Under the pieces are notes generated by a model. That model was given only the letters and a program-made list of their open reading frames with translations. It was not told the origin of the DNA and did not search any database. Positions 26,321-34,247 of a DNA stretch of 64,000 nt are shown in pieces (position 1 is the stretch's first letter; each line of letters opens with the position of its first letter). Both the position numbers and the translations under genes were made by a program. Origin of the DNA: JADJOY01 sp046331705 [NCBI: bacterium] (GTDB taxonomy: Bacteria > JADJOY01); contig JAXLQJ010000020.1 of assembly GCA_046331705.1 (NCBI GenBank), forward strand, positions 1 through 64,000. The letters are read 5' to 3'.

Positions 26321-27852
26321 CACGGAGCTCCCGGGGCGGCCGGTGCGTCGAGCCGCGCGAGCAGCTCGGCCGCCGCGGCGTGGCGATTGGTGCGCTCGTA
26401 GACCTCGGCGAGTCGCAGCAGCGCGCGCCGGGTACGGGGATTGCGCAATCCCTGGGACGCCTCGATCTCGCGCAAGCTCGCCAGCGCGAACGCCTCCGCC
26501 TCGTCCATGTACCCCCGCTCGCGATCGCAGTCCGCGAGCAAGCCCAAGGTCTCGGCGGTTCGCCAGCTCCCCGCGGCCACCTGGCGCTCGGTCTCGAGCG
26601 CCGCGCGTATCAGCGGCTCCGCCTCGCTGGCACGACCGAGCGCCACCAGCGCCTCGCCCACCGCCGCTTGCGCGAGCGCGCGATCGGGGTGATCGGACGG
26701 GAGCGAGCGCTCGGCGATCGCCAGCGCCGTGCGCGCGGTGGCTTCGGCGCGCTTGGGCTGCACCGACGCGAGCTCGATTCGCGCCGCGAGGACGTGCGCC
26801 GGGATGCTGCCGACCTCGTCGAGCGCGCCCGCGCTTCCCCAGACCTCGAGCGCTCGCTCGAGGAGCGGCCGCGCCACCTCCGCGCCGCGCTTCGCGAGCT
26901 CGAGATCCGCGAGCTTCACCAGGGCCCAGGCCATCTCGCCGTGCGCGCCGCCGGGAAAGACGGCGAGCGCATCGATCGCCTGCTGGAAATACGAGCTGGC
27001 GGAGGTGAGATCGCCGCGATCGTCCTCGAGCATCCCCAGCTCGCCCAGGATCCCGGGGACCGCGGGGTGATCGACGCCCTGGTGCTTGCGCAGCCCCGCG
27101 AGCGCGGCCTTGAGCAGCCGTTCCGCGTCGTCGAGATCGTTGCGGCGCTTGCGCGTGAGCCCCAGCTCGGCGGTGGCGAGCCAGCGCGCCTCGTCCTCGG
27201 GAAACGCCGCGTCGAGGATCGCGAGCGCCTCGCGCAGCTGCTTCTCGGCGACCCGCACGTCGCCGGTCTCGGCCTCGAACGCCGCCAGATCCGCGAGCGT
27301 GACCGCATGCGCTCGCGAGTCGGCGCCGTCGGTCGCACGGGCCAGCTCCACCGCACGCGTGAGCTCGCGGCGTGCCGCGTCGCCGAGCCCGAGCGCGCGA
27401 TAGGCGTTGCCGAGCACGCGGCGGGCGCGACGCTCGGCGCGCGGATCGTTGCCGAGCGAATCCGAGAGACGCGCGTTCGTCGCGTCGAGCCGAGCAGCCA
27501 GCTCGCCGCTCGCGCTGGTCTCGGCCGCGTGGCGGAACACGCCGGCTCCGTCGGCACGAAGCAGGGCCTCGAAGAAATCGAGCAGACGCTCCTTGGTAGC
27601 CAGCGCGCTCGCATCGAGCCGGGCGCGCTGGACGGTGCCGCCCCACGCTCCCAGCGCTGCGGCGACCAGCGCGACCAGCGCCACGACGAGCGCGGGTCTG
27701 CGGCGGGCGAACGAGCGAACCCGATCACGTACCCCGCCGCCGACCTCGATGACGTCGCTGCCGCCGCCGGAGTCCTCGACGATGACGTCGAGGATCTCGG
27801 CGTCGATCACCTCGGGCTCCCGGGGCTCCTGCCAGCGACGCGCGCCGCTCAC
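26320..27852 (-). CDS. TPR protein with a single N-terminal membrane helix
   Basis: A 510-residue protein with a short acidic cytoplasmic N-terminus, one membrane segment at about residues 53-71 (ALVVALVALVAAALGAW) and then about eight to ten tetratricopeptide-like helical repeats to the end (for example LGNAYRALGLGDAARRELTRAVELA). It looks like the C-terminal half of a myxobacterial kinase-TPR protein without the kinase domain. TPRs act as protein-binding scaffolds. The GTG at 27852 overlaps the stop of the lipoprotein gene region (GTGA), and its own stop overlaps the GH92 start. A scaffold or sensor role for the neighbouring surface enzymes is inference. Confidence 0.72.
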   Translation of the reverse strand: MSGARRWQEPREPEVIDAEILDVIVEDSGGGSDVIEVGGGVRDRVRSFARRRPALVVALVALVAAALGAWGGTVQRARLDASALATKERLLDFFEALLRADGAGVFRHAAETSASGELAARLDATNARLSDSLGNDPRAERRARRVLGNAYRALGLGDAARRELTRAVELARATDGADSRAHAVTLADLAAFEAETGDVRVAEKQLREALAILDAAFPEDEARWLATAELGLTRKRRNDLDDAERLLKAALAGLRKHQGVDHPAVPGILGELGMLEDDRGDLTSASSYFQQAIDALAVFPGGAHGEMAWALVKLADLELAKRGAEVARPLLERALEVWGSAGALDEVGSIPAHVLAARIELASVQPKRAEATARTALAIAERSLPSDHPDRALAQAAVGEALVALGRASEAEPLIRAALETERQVAAGSWRTAETLGLLADCDRERGYMDEAEAFALASLREIEASQGLRNPRTRRALLRLAEVYERTNRHAAAAELLARLDAPAAPGAP

Positions 27853-28886
27853 CGCCGATACACGTCGGCGGCGACCACGGCATTGCCGAGCGCGCCCAGG
27901 AGCTGGCCCGGCCCGCCCGCCGCCGGCACCGTCACGTACGCGATCTTCGGCGTAGCCGGGTCGGTGGAGACGTCGATCACCACCAGCACGCGCGCATCGC
28001 CCTCCAGCAGCACCGCGTACTGCACCACGCCTTTCGCGAGCTCGACGCTCTTGGCGACGGTACCGTCCGCGGCGAGCGTGAGTGTCGCCAGCGAACGGAC
28101 GATCCGGCCGCCGGCGTCGAGCTCCACGTCGCGCGCGACGACCGCCGTGTTTCCCGAGCGCGCGATGCCCTGGATCTCACCGGGGATGCCGCCGGCGACG
28201 TCCGTCACCACGCCCGTGCCGAGGGCGAGCTGGCGGATCGCGCTGACCGGGACATCGAGCGGCCCGTCGCTCGTGGGCGTGGCCTTCGACCACAGCACCG
28301 CTTGGCCATCGCTGGCGAAGCGCAGCTCGCCGCCCGGTCCGCCCAGCTCGGCGCCCTCGGTGAGCCGATTCACGGTGTTCGCGGCGAGGTCCGTCACGAA
28401 CGCATCCACGCCCGTGGCGGCGGGGAGCGTGCTCATCGCGTACACGAGCTTGCTGCCGTCGGCGGACCAATCGGGGCGGCTCAGGATGATCTGCGTGTCG
28501 ACGCTCGCCACCGTCGCGTTCCCGCCGTCCTCGTCGACGATCACGATCTCCGATTGATCGAAGGCGAGCGTCACCACCACGGCGAGACGCCGGCCGTCGG
28601 GGCTCCACCGCAGCGGTCCCATCGCCAGGATCGTGTCGTCGCGCACCTCGAGGTCCGCGCCGTTGCCGGCGATCGGGTTGGCCGCGCCATCGAAGTGGAT
28701 GCGGCGACGGCCGGCGCCGTTGCCGCTTTGCACGAAGAGCGCGGGCTCGCTGCCCTGGTATTCGACCTCGGCCACCTTCGCGGTGGGATCGCCGATGCCA
28801 CCGCCGTCGTTCGCGCCACCGCCATCGCCACCGCAGCCGGCCAGGGCCAGCAACGCGCACATCGTCGCCACCACCACGTCGCGCAT
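27849..28886 (-). CDS. Beta-propeller (PD40-type) lipoprotein
   Basis: A 345-residue lipoprotein (lipobox LALAGC, Cys18) followed by a Gly/Asp-rich spacer and repeated propeller blades of the WD40-like/PD40 type: LRWSPDGRRLAVV, PDWSADGSKLVYA and LRFASDGQAVLW. TolB-like repeats of this type bind proteins or glycans and rarely are enzymes. ATG at 28886 gives the signal peptide directly. It lies 10 bases after the GNAT gene stop region and overlaps the TPR gene start by four bases, so it is in the same operon. No catalytic residues are seen. Confidence 0.75.
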   Translation of the reverse strand: MRDVVVATMCALLALAGCGGDGGGANDGGGIGDPTAKVAEVEYQGSEPALFVQSGNGAGRRRIHFDGAANPIAGNGADLEVRDDTILAMGPLRWSPDGRRLAVVVTLAFDQSEIVIVDEDGGNATVASVDTQIILSRPDWSADGSKLVYAMSTLPAATGVDAFVTDLAANTVNRLTEGAELGGPGGELRFASDGQAVLWSKATPTSDGPLDVPVSAIRQLALGTGVVTDVAGGIPGEIQGIARSGNTAVVARDVELDAGGRIVRSLATLTLAADGTVAKSVELAKGVVQYAVLLEGDARVLVVIDVSTDPATPKIAYVTVPAAGGPGQLLGALGNAVVAADVYRR

Positions 28887-28896
28887 GAGCCTCCCC

Positions 28897-29850
28897 TCAG
28901 AACAGATCGCCGAAGGTGGCGAGATAGCGGTCGAGGTGCCCGATCTCGCGCTGCGCCATCCAGCTACCGATGAGGGCGATCCGCAGCCCCGAAGCGAAGG
29001 CGACCGAGAGCGCATCGCCGTTGAGACCCGGAATCCGCATGCGGACCCGTTCGACCCCGAGCTCGCGCGCCATCGCCAGCGCCGACCAGACGAGCCCTGC
29101 GGCGTGGCGCGGGTCGCGGACCGCCCCGGGACCGATGCTGCCGTGGCCATCGATCGAAACGTAACCCACCGGCCGTCCGCGGTGCTGGGCGGCGAACGCG
29201 CGGGTCCCGGGCTGGACGAGCTCGAAGCGCTGATCCGCGTCGCGACGGCAGCCACGCACGAACCGATCGAGGCGGCCGATCGAATCGAGGGTCCGCGCCG
29301 AGGCCACGCCTGGATCGTCGAACGGCACCAGCTCGAGGGCGAGCGGCGGCCGCGCGCACGGCTCGGGCACGCCGCCGATCACGTACACCTGGGTCCGCGG
29401 CAGCATGCCGAGATCCAGGTAGAGCCGCTGTGCCCGCGGGTCGAGAGAGGCGTAGACACAGCGCACCGCGCGCGGCGGGGCGGCGGGCTCGTCGAACGCG
29501 CGCCGCACCAGCTCACGGCCCAGACCGCTCTCCTGGAATCCCGGCAACGCCCAGAACATCGACAGGAAATGAACGCGCTCGCGCAGGATCGTGCTGGCGA
29601 ACGCCACCACGCGCCCGCCGCGAGTGAGCACGTGGAAGCCCGCGGGGTCGGTGCGCAGCAGATGAGCGAGACGCCGCTCGACGATCCGCGCGTCCGGCGA
29701 CGACGGCGTCTGCCCGAGCCGGCTCGAGAGCTCGAGCGACGAGCGCGAGAACACCCGCGCGCACGCCGCCAGGTCGCTCGCGCGCGCGCGGCGGATCTCC
29801 GCGGTCGCTCGCCTTCGCGGCGTGCGCGCGACCACGGCGCGAGCGATCAC
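28897..29850 (-). CDS. Tandem GNAT-type acetyltransferase
   Basis: A protein of about 317 residues containing at least one GNAT fold. The first part has IRRARASDLAACARVF, VVAFASTI and the acetyl-CoA loop GFQESGLGRELVRRAF, corresponding to RxxGxG-type binding, then a second GNAT-like half with PVGYVSIDGHGSIGP and VWSALAMARELGV. Such double GNAT proteins often have only one active half. The start is uncertain: the GTG at 29850 overlaps the upstream P-loop gene stop region (29858-29860) closely, and a GTG at 29835 is also possible. The acceptor is unknown. Confidence 0.72.
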   Translation of the reverse strand: MIARAVVARTPRRRATAEIRRARASDLAACARVFSRSSLELSSRLGQTPSSPDARIVERRLAHLLRTDPAGFHVLTRGGRVVAFASTILRERVHFLSMFWALPGFQESGLGRELVRRAFDEPAAPPRAVRCVYASLDPRAQRLYLDLGMLPRTQVYVIGGVPEPCARPPLALELVPFDDPGVASARTLDSIGRLDRFVRGCRRDADQRFELVQPGTRAFAAQHRGRPVGYVSIDGHGSIGPGAVRDPRHAAGLVWSALAMARELGVERVRMRIPGLNGDALSVAFASGLRIALIGSWMAQREIGHLDRYLATFGDLF

Positions 29851-29857
29851 GACCGTC

Positions 29858-30895
29858 TCACCCGCCCGCGGCGGCGACGCCGCCGTAGCGATGGAGAAGC
29901 AAGGCCTTGAGCAAGAGCGTGTCTGCGGCCGCGTGCGCCTCCGTGAGCATGAGGCCACGCGCCTCGGCGTAGGGGTGGAAGCCGCCGCCGAAGGTGAACA
30001 TCGGCAGCACGTCGTGGGTGCTGCCATCGCCGGGACCGAAGGCGCGGCGCAGCCGGCTGATGGCGCGACCGTACTCGGAGAAGGGATCGCGGTAGGTGTC
30101 GGCGAGCCGCCCCTTGGGGTCGATGCCCCACAGGTCGCGCTTGTTGACGACGGTGACGAACGAACGAATCCGGGTGGTCATGACGTCGTCGTCGGTGATG
30201 CTCTCGCGTCCCAACGCGAGCTTGCGCCGCTGCTTCACGAAGTCCATGAACTCGTGGATGTGCTGCGCTTCCTCCTTGCGGCAGGCGCGCAGATAGTCCT
30301 CGAGCTTGTCGATCACGACGGTCGAGTTGGGACGCCGGAAGGTGCCTTCGAGATCGCGATCGGCCGTGGCGAGGAAGCCGCCGGCCACGGTGATCACCAC
30401 GACCTGCGGCGGCGTGTCCAGGAAGACCTGCGCCAGCCGCTCCCAGCCGTCGCGGCTCTGGATCTGCGTCCCCGGCACGGTGAGCACGGGCAGGATCTTG
30501 CCGCGCGCCACCGTTCGCGAGCGCTCGAGGTGGATCGACGAGCGCGGGCGCTCGCGCGGCGACCAGTGCACCGCGCGATCCACGCGCAGCGACGTGGCGT
30601 CGCGCAGGCGATCGGCGATGACCGTCTTCCCCGCTCCCGAGGGGCCGAGCACGGCGATGCCGCGCGTCTGCCGACCGAAGAGATTCAAGAACGGCTTCTT
30701 GGCGCGGTTCACTTCCTTGAGCGCCGCGAGCAAGGCCTTCTCGGCGTCGCCGAGCTTCACGGTGCAGCCGGCCTTCGCCGGATCGGCGAGGAGCTCGTCG
30801 ATCGCTTCCTCGATCGAGGTCGCGCCGCGATCGGTGCCGAAGCGCTGGATCTTCTGCGCGAGCCACTTCTGGAGAAAAACCAGCAGCGCGTCCAT
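29858..30895 (-). CDS. P-loop GTPase-like protein
   Basis: A 345-residue cytoplasmic P-loop protein. Walker A/G1 is GPSGAGKT and a G4-like guanine motif is NKRD in VTVVNKRDLWG; a clear DxxG is not seen, and VVVITVAGGF occupies that strand. The N-terminal 70 residues (MDALLVFLQKWLAQK, a helical region) may contact the membrane or a partner. It resembles small GTPase-domain proteins annotated only as GTPase-domain-containing. It precedes the GNAT gene with an 8-base gap and follows CitE/MaoC after 78 bases. Possible regulator or trafficking NTPase; function not known. Confidence 0.68.
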   Translation of the reverse strand: MDALLVFLQKWLAQKIQRFGTDRGATSIEEAIDELLADPAKAGCTVKLGDAEKALLAALKEVNRAKKPFLNLFGRQTRGIAVLGPSGAGKTVIADRLRDATSLRVDRAVHWSPRERPRSSIHLERSRTVARGKILPVLTVPGTQIQSRDGWERLAQVFLDTPPQVVVITVAGGFLATADRDLEGTFRRPNSTVVIDKLEDYLRACRKEEAQHIHEFMDFVKQRRKLALGRESITDDDVMTTRIRSFVTVVNKRDLWGIDPKGRLADTYRDPFSEYGRAISRLRRAFGPGDGSTHDVLPMFTFGGGFHPYAEARGLMLTEAHAAADTLLLKALLLHRYGGVAAAGG

Positions 30896-30973
30896 CGGAA
30901 GGATCCTCGTGGGTTCGAGAGGGCGCGCGGGTCGAAGCCCGCGACGGCCGCGAAGCGGGCGCGCGGCGCGCAG

Positions 30974-31867
30974 CTACGTCGACGAATCGGGCGACGCGGG
31001 CAGTCCCGCCGCACGGGCGCGGGCGAGCACCTTCTCGGCGGCGCGGACCATCGGCATGTCGACCATCTTGCCTTCGAAGTCGAAGGCCCCCGCACCGCGC
31101 TCCTGGTGCGCGCGGAACGCGTCGAGCAGTCGCGTGGCGTGCGCGATCTGCTCGGGGCGCGGATCGAAGGCGCGGTGGATCGGCTCGACGTGCTTGGGGT
31201 GGATGCACATCTTGCCGTCGTAGCCCATGCGCCGGCCCACGGCGGCGTCGCGCACGAGGACCTCGAGGCTCGTGAGATCGGTGCAGAGCGTGTCGATGGC
31301 GTCGAGCCCCGCCGCCTTCGCGGCCACCACCACCGCGCCGCGCGCGTAGGCCACCTCGGCGCCTTCCGGCGTGCGCTCGGCGCCGACGTCGCCGGCGAAG
31401 TCCTCGGCGCCGAACATCAGCGCCACCAGCCGCTCGCTCGACTCGGCGATGAACGGAGCCTGCACGACCCCGCGCGCGGTCTCGATCAGCGCCACCAGCC
31501 GCGGCCGCCACGCGGGATCGCCCACCTGCGCTTGCACCGCTTCGAGAACGTGCTCGACGCGCCGCACGTCCTCGGCCGACGAGACCTTGGGAATCACGTA
31601 CGCATCCGGCTTGCCGGGCGCCGTGAGCTCGAGGTCCTCGCGAAAGAAGTCCTCGGTGGGCACGTTGATCCGCACCCAGCGCTCGCTGCGTCCGAAGTCG
31701 AGGTGCTTGAGCGCGTCGACGACGGTGCGACGCGCGTCTTCCTTCTTGGCGAGGGCGACCCCGTCCTCGAGATCCATGACGACGACGTCGACGTCCAGCG
31801 CCGCCGCCTTCTCGATCTTGCGCAGGCTGTCGCCTGGCATGAAGAGCACCGATCGGCGCAGCTGCAT
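30974..31867 (-). CDS. CitE-like HpcH/HpaI-family acyl-CoA lyase
   Basis: A TIM-barrel lyase of about 297 residues related to citrate lyase beta, malyl-CoA and beta-methylmalyl-CoA lyases, which cleave or form C-C bonds of hydroxyacyl-CoA thioesters with Mg2+. Visible motifs are RRSVLFMPGDS, DLEDGVA, the metal Glu in ALIETARG, and FGAEDFAGD with the metal Asp, then the C-terminal KMCIHPKHVEPIH. The ATG at 31867 is taken as start; a TTG at 31879 would overlap the MaoC stop (31876-31878) and add four residues. The gene pair with MaoC suggests a hydratase-lyase step on a branched C4-C5 CoA ester, comparable to mesaconyl-C4/C1 chemistry; exact substrate unknown. Confidence 0.83.
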   Translation of the reverse strand: MQLRRSVLFMPGDSLRKIEKAAALDVDVVVMDLEDGVALAKKEDARRTVVDALKHLDFGRSERWVRINVPTEDFFREDLELTAPGKPDAYVIPKVSSAEDVRRVEHVLEAVQAQVGDPAWRPRLVALIETARGVVQAPFIAESSERLVALMFGAEDFAGDVGAERTPEGAEVAYARGAVVVAAKAAGLDAIDTLCTDLTSLEVLVRDAAVGRRMGYDGKMCIHPKHVEPIHRAFDPRPEQIAHATRLLDAFRAHQERGAGAFDFEGKMVDMPMVRAAEKVLARARAAGLPASPDSST

Positions 31868-31875
31868 CGCGGCGT

Positions 31876-32337
31876 TCAAGCGGTGGGGGCGGGCTTCTTC
31901 TTGAGCAGCACGGTGCGCTGGAAATCGATCACCACGGTGCCGTCCTGGTTGCGGCCGATGTGCCGGAAGCGCACCACGCCGCAGTCGGGGCGCGACTTGG
32001 AGTCGCGCTTCTCCACGATCTCGGTCTCCACGTAGAGCGTGTCGCCGTGGAACATCGGGTGCGGATGCTTGACGGTCTCGAAGCCCAGGTTCGCGATCAG
32101 CGTGCCCTCGGTGAGATCGGACACCGTGACGCCCACCGCCACGCCGAGCGTCAAGATGCCGTTGACGATGCGGCGCTTGAACTCGGTCTTGCTGGCGAAG
32201 TCCTCGTTGAGGTGAAGCGGTTGGGTGTTGAGCGTCAGGCTCGAGAACAGCACGTTGTCCATCTCGGTCATCGTGCGGCCGACGTTGTGCCGCATCGTGC
32301 CGCCGGTCTCGAGATCTTCGAAGTACTTGCCAGCCAT
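31876..32337 (-). CDS. MaoC family dehydratase
   Basis: A 153-residue single hot-dog domain enzyme of the MaoC/(R)-hydratase type. It has KYFEDLETGGTMRH at the N-terminus, NTQPLHLNEDFA with the Asn/His residues of the active site, GILTLGVAVGV and FHGDTLYVETEIVEKRDSKS, a pattern typical of mesaconyl-CoA hydratase-like proteins. It adds or removes water on an enoyl-CoA. It is the first gene of the CitE pair, on the same strand and nearly touching (the CitE start is within ten bases of its stop). ATG at 32337 is clear. The pair probably works on one pathway intermediate. Confidence 0.85.
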   Translation of the reverse strand: MAGKYFEDLETGGTMRHNVGRTMTEMDNVLFSSLTLNTQPLHLNEDFASKTEFKRRIVNGILTLGVAVGVTVSDLTEGTLIANLGFETVKHPHPMFHGDTLYVETEIVEKRDSKSRPDCGVVRFRHIGRNQDGTVVIDFQRTVLLKKKPAPTA

Positions 32338-32439
32338 GGTTCCGTGCCTATCGGTGGGGAGTTTCGAGTGACGGTGCGCGCCCGGCGATGCGAGCGCGCG
32401 AGACTACCCGATCGGCCGAAATGACGGCTACGGCGGCGC

Positions 32440-32475
32440 GTCGTTGCGGGGGCTGCTCGAGCCGTCCGCAACGAC
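32440..32475 (-). terminator. Hairpin after the VOC/H1-tail gene
   Basis: A perfect 10-bp inverted repeat (GTCGTTGCGG at 32440-32449 and CCGCAACGAC at 32466-32475) with an inner 4-bp stem (GGCT/AGCC). It lies 18 bases after the stop of the VOC gene on the minus strand and before the MaoC gene. There is no strong U-tract on either strand, so termination efficiency is uncertain, but the stem is the clearest in this intergenic stretch. Confidence 0.5.
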
Positions 32476-32493
32476 ACGGCCCTGGCACGACGA

Positions 32494-33288
32494 TCAGGCG
32501 GCTTCGGGAGGCCCGTCGTCGCCCTCCCCGGCGGGGCCGTCGGACGGCGGCCCCATCGACTTCATCGCCTCTTCCATGCGGCGACCCATCTCCTCCGGTG
32601 GCACGTCCTCGACGTGGGTGGCCACGGCCCATTCGTGGCCGAACGGATCGCGGAGCTTGCCGAAGCGGTCGCCCCAGAACATGTCGCTGGGCGGCTGGGT
32701 CACGGTGGCGCCGTGGCGAACCGCGCGCGCCATGAACGCGTCCACGCTCGGGACGTAGAGCATGATCTGGCACGTCACGCCGCCGAGCGAGCTGGGCGCC
32801 TTCGCGTACATCCCGGGCCACTCGTCCGCGAGCATCACGATGGAATCGCCGATCCGGATCTCGGCGTGACCGAGCAGACCGTTGGGCGCCGTCATGCGCA
32901 TCACTTCCGTGGCGCCGAACGCCTGCTCGTAGAAGGTGATGGCCGCGGCGGCGCCCTCGACGGCGAGGTAAGGCGTCACCGCGTGGAAGCCCTCGGGGAT
33001 CGGGCGGGGGCCGCGGGGCTCGAGCGCTGGCGCCGCTGGCGCCGGCCTCGCCACGGGTCGAACGGCCTTCTTGGCGGATGCCTTGGCGGCAGGCTTCGCC
33101 GTAGCTTTCGCCGCGGCCTTCGGGGCCACCGCGAGCTTCTTGGGAGCCGCCTGGGTGGGCTTCTTGGCCGGCTTCTGGGCGGCCTTCGGGGCCACCTTCG
33201 GCGCGGGCTTCTTCGTGACCTTCCGCGCGGTGCTCTTGGCGGCGTTCTTGGCTGAGCTCTTGGCGGGCTTCTTGGCGGGCTTCTTCAT
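32494..33288 (-). CDS. VOC/PhnB-like domain with histone-H1-like N-terminal tail
   Basis: A 264-residue protein in two very different parts. The first 85 or so residues are Lys/Ala/Pro repeats (23 Lys in the first 80 residues) like histone H1 or AlgP/Hc1-type nucleoid proteins. The rest (about 100-225) is a VOC domain of the PhnB/glyoxalase-like class (PEGFHAVTPYLAVEGAAAAI, YEQAFGATEVMRM, RFGKLRDPFGHEWAVAT), a paired beta-alpha-beta-beta-beta fold often with metal. A charged C-terminus follows. The basic tail may bind DNA, RNA or polyphosphate. The combination looks like a real fusion because the tail frame is uninterrupted and starts with a normal ATG. Function unknown. Confidence 0.82.
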   Translation of the reverse strand: MKKPAKKPAKSSAKNAAKSTARKVTKKPAPKVAPKAAQKPAKKPTQAAPKKLAVAPKAAAKATAKPAAKASAKKAVRPVARPAPAAPALEPRGPRPIPEGFHAVTPYLAVEGAAAAITFYEQAFGATEVMRMTAPNGLLGHAEIRIGDSIVMLADEWPGMYAKAPSSLGGVTCQIMLYVPSVDAFMARAVRHGATVTQPPSDMFWGDRFGKLRDPFGHEWAVATHVEDVPPEEMGRRMEEAMKSMGPPSDGPAGEGDDGPPEAA

Positions 33289-33417
33289 GAGCGGGCCTCC
33301 TCGACGCGGAATCTTGCGCCCGAGCGCGCGAGGCGGTCAACGCCGCCAGCGTCACGCCTCGCGCGGCGCCGGATCGCCTCCGGCTACGCTGCGGCACCCA
33401 CGCACGGAGGACACCTC

Positions 33418-34083
33418 ATGACCATCACCGCCTTGATCACCGGCGCCAATCGCGGCATCGGGTTGGAGCTCACGCGCCAGCTTCGCGCCCGCGGCGCGCG
33501 CGTCATCGGTGCGTGCCGCGCGGCGAGCGCCGAGCTGGTCGCCACCGGCGCGCGGGTGGAGGCGAACGTGGACGTGACCGACGGCGAGTCGATCGCGGCA
33601 CTCGCTGCACGCCTTCGCGGAGAGCGCTTGGATCTGGTCATCAACAACGCGGGCCTGCTCTCGATGGACACCCTCGAGCAGCTCGACGAGGACGCGATCC
33701 GGCGTCAGTTCGAGGTGAACGCCCTCGGACCGCTGCGCGTGACCGCCGCGCTCGCACCGCTGCTCGAGCGGGGCGCCAAGGTGGCGCTGGTCACCAGCCG
33801 CATGGGATCGATGGGCGACAACGGCTCCGGCCGCATGTACGGCTACCGCATGTCGAAGGCGGCGCTCAACGCCGCGGGCGTGTCGCTGGCCCACGATCTC
33901 GCGCCCCGCGGCATCGCCGTCGCGATCCTCCACCCCGGCTACGTCCGCACCGACATGACGGGCCACGGCGGCGACATCGAACCCGCGGAAGCCGCACGGA
34001 ATCTGCTGGCGCGAATCGACGAGCTGACCCTCGCCACGACGGGTCGGTTCCTGCACGCCAACGGCACCCCGCTGCCCTGGTAG
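33418..34083 (+). CDS. SDR family oxidoreductase (C-factor-like)
   Basis: A short-chain dehydrogenase/reductase of 221 residues: TGANRGIG at 8-15, the NNAG motif, a Ser in LVTSRMGS and the catalytic Tyr-Lys in YGYRMSK. The size and the TGANRGIGLEL start fit the group that contains the Myxococcus C-factor CsgA and related small SDRs, but CsgA function cannot be claimed. The ATG at 33418 is preceded by a purine-rich stretch (ACGGAGGACA), a good ribosome binding site. It is transcribed alone, divergent from the VOC gene. Substrate unknown. Confidence 0.85.
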   Translation: MTITALITGANRGIGLELTRQLRARGARVIGACRAASAELVATGARVEANVDVTDGESIAALAARLRGERLDLVINNAGLLSMDTLEQLDEDAIRRQFEVNALGPLRVTAALAPLLERGAKVALVTSRMGSMGDNGSGRMYGYRMSKAALNAAGVSLAHDLAPRGIAVAILHPGYVRTDMTGHGGDIEPAEAARNLLARIDELTLATTGRFLHANGTPLPW

Positions 34084-34103
34084 CCGCCCCCGAGCGCGGC
34101 TCG

Positions 34104-34134
34104 GTGCCTCTCTGGTACAACAGAAGAGGTACAC
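34104..34134 (+). terminator. Imperfect hairpin after the SDR gene
   Basis: An imperfect stem (GTGCCTCTCTG paired with CAGAAGAGGTACAC, with small bulges) about 20 bases after the SDR stop, in an AT-richer island. Weak, without U-tract. It could also be part of the region before the next gene at 34248. Confidence 0.25.
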
Positions 34135-34247
34135 GACACGCTGCGGCATTCGGATCGAGCGAACCCCGAGCGAGGGGTGGCGCGGCATGCGCCTCCCTCG
34201 CGGGTCGCTACCCCCAACCGAACGCGCGCGCGGCGACGGAGACACGC

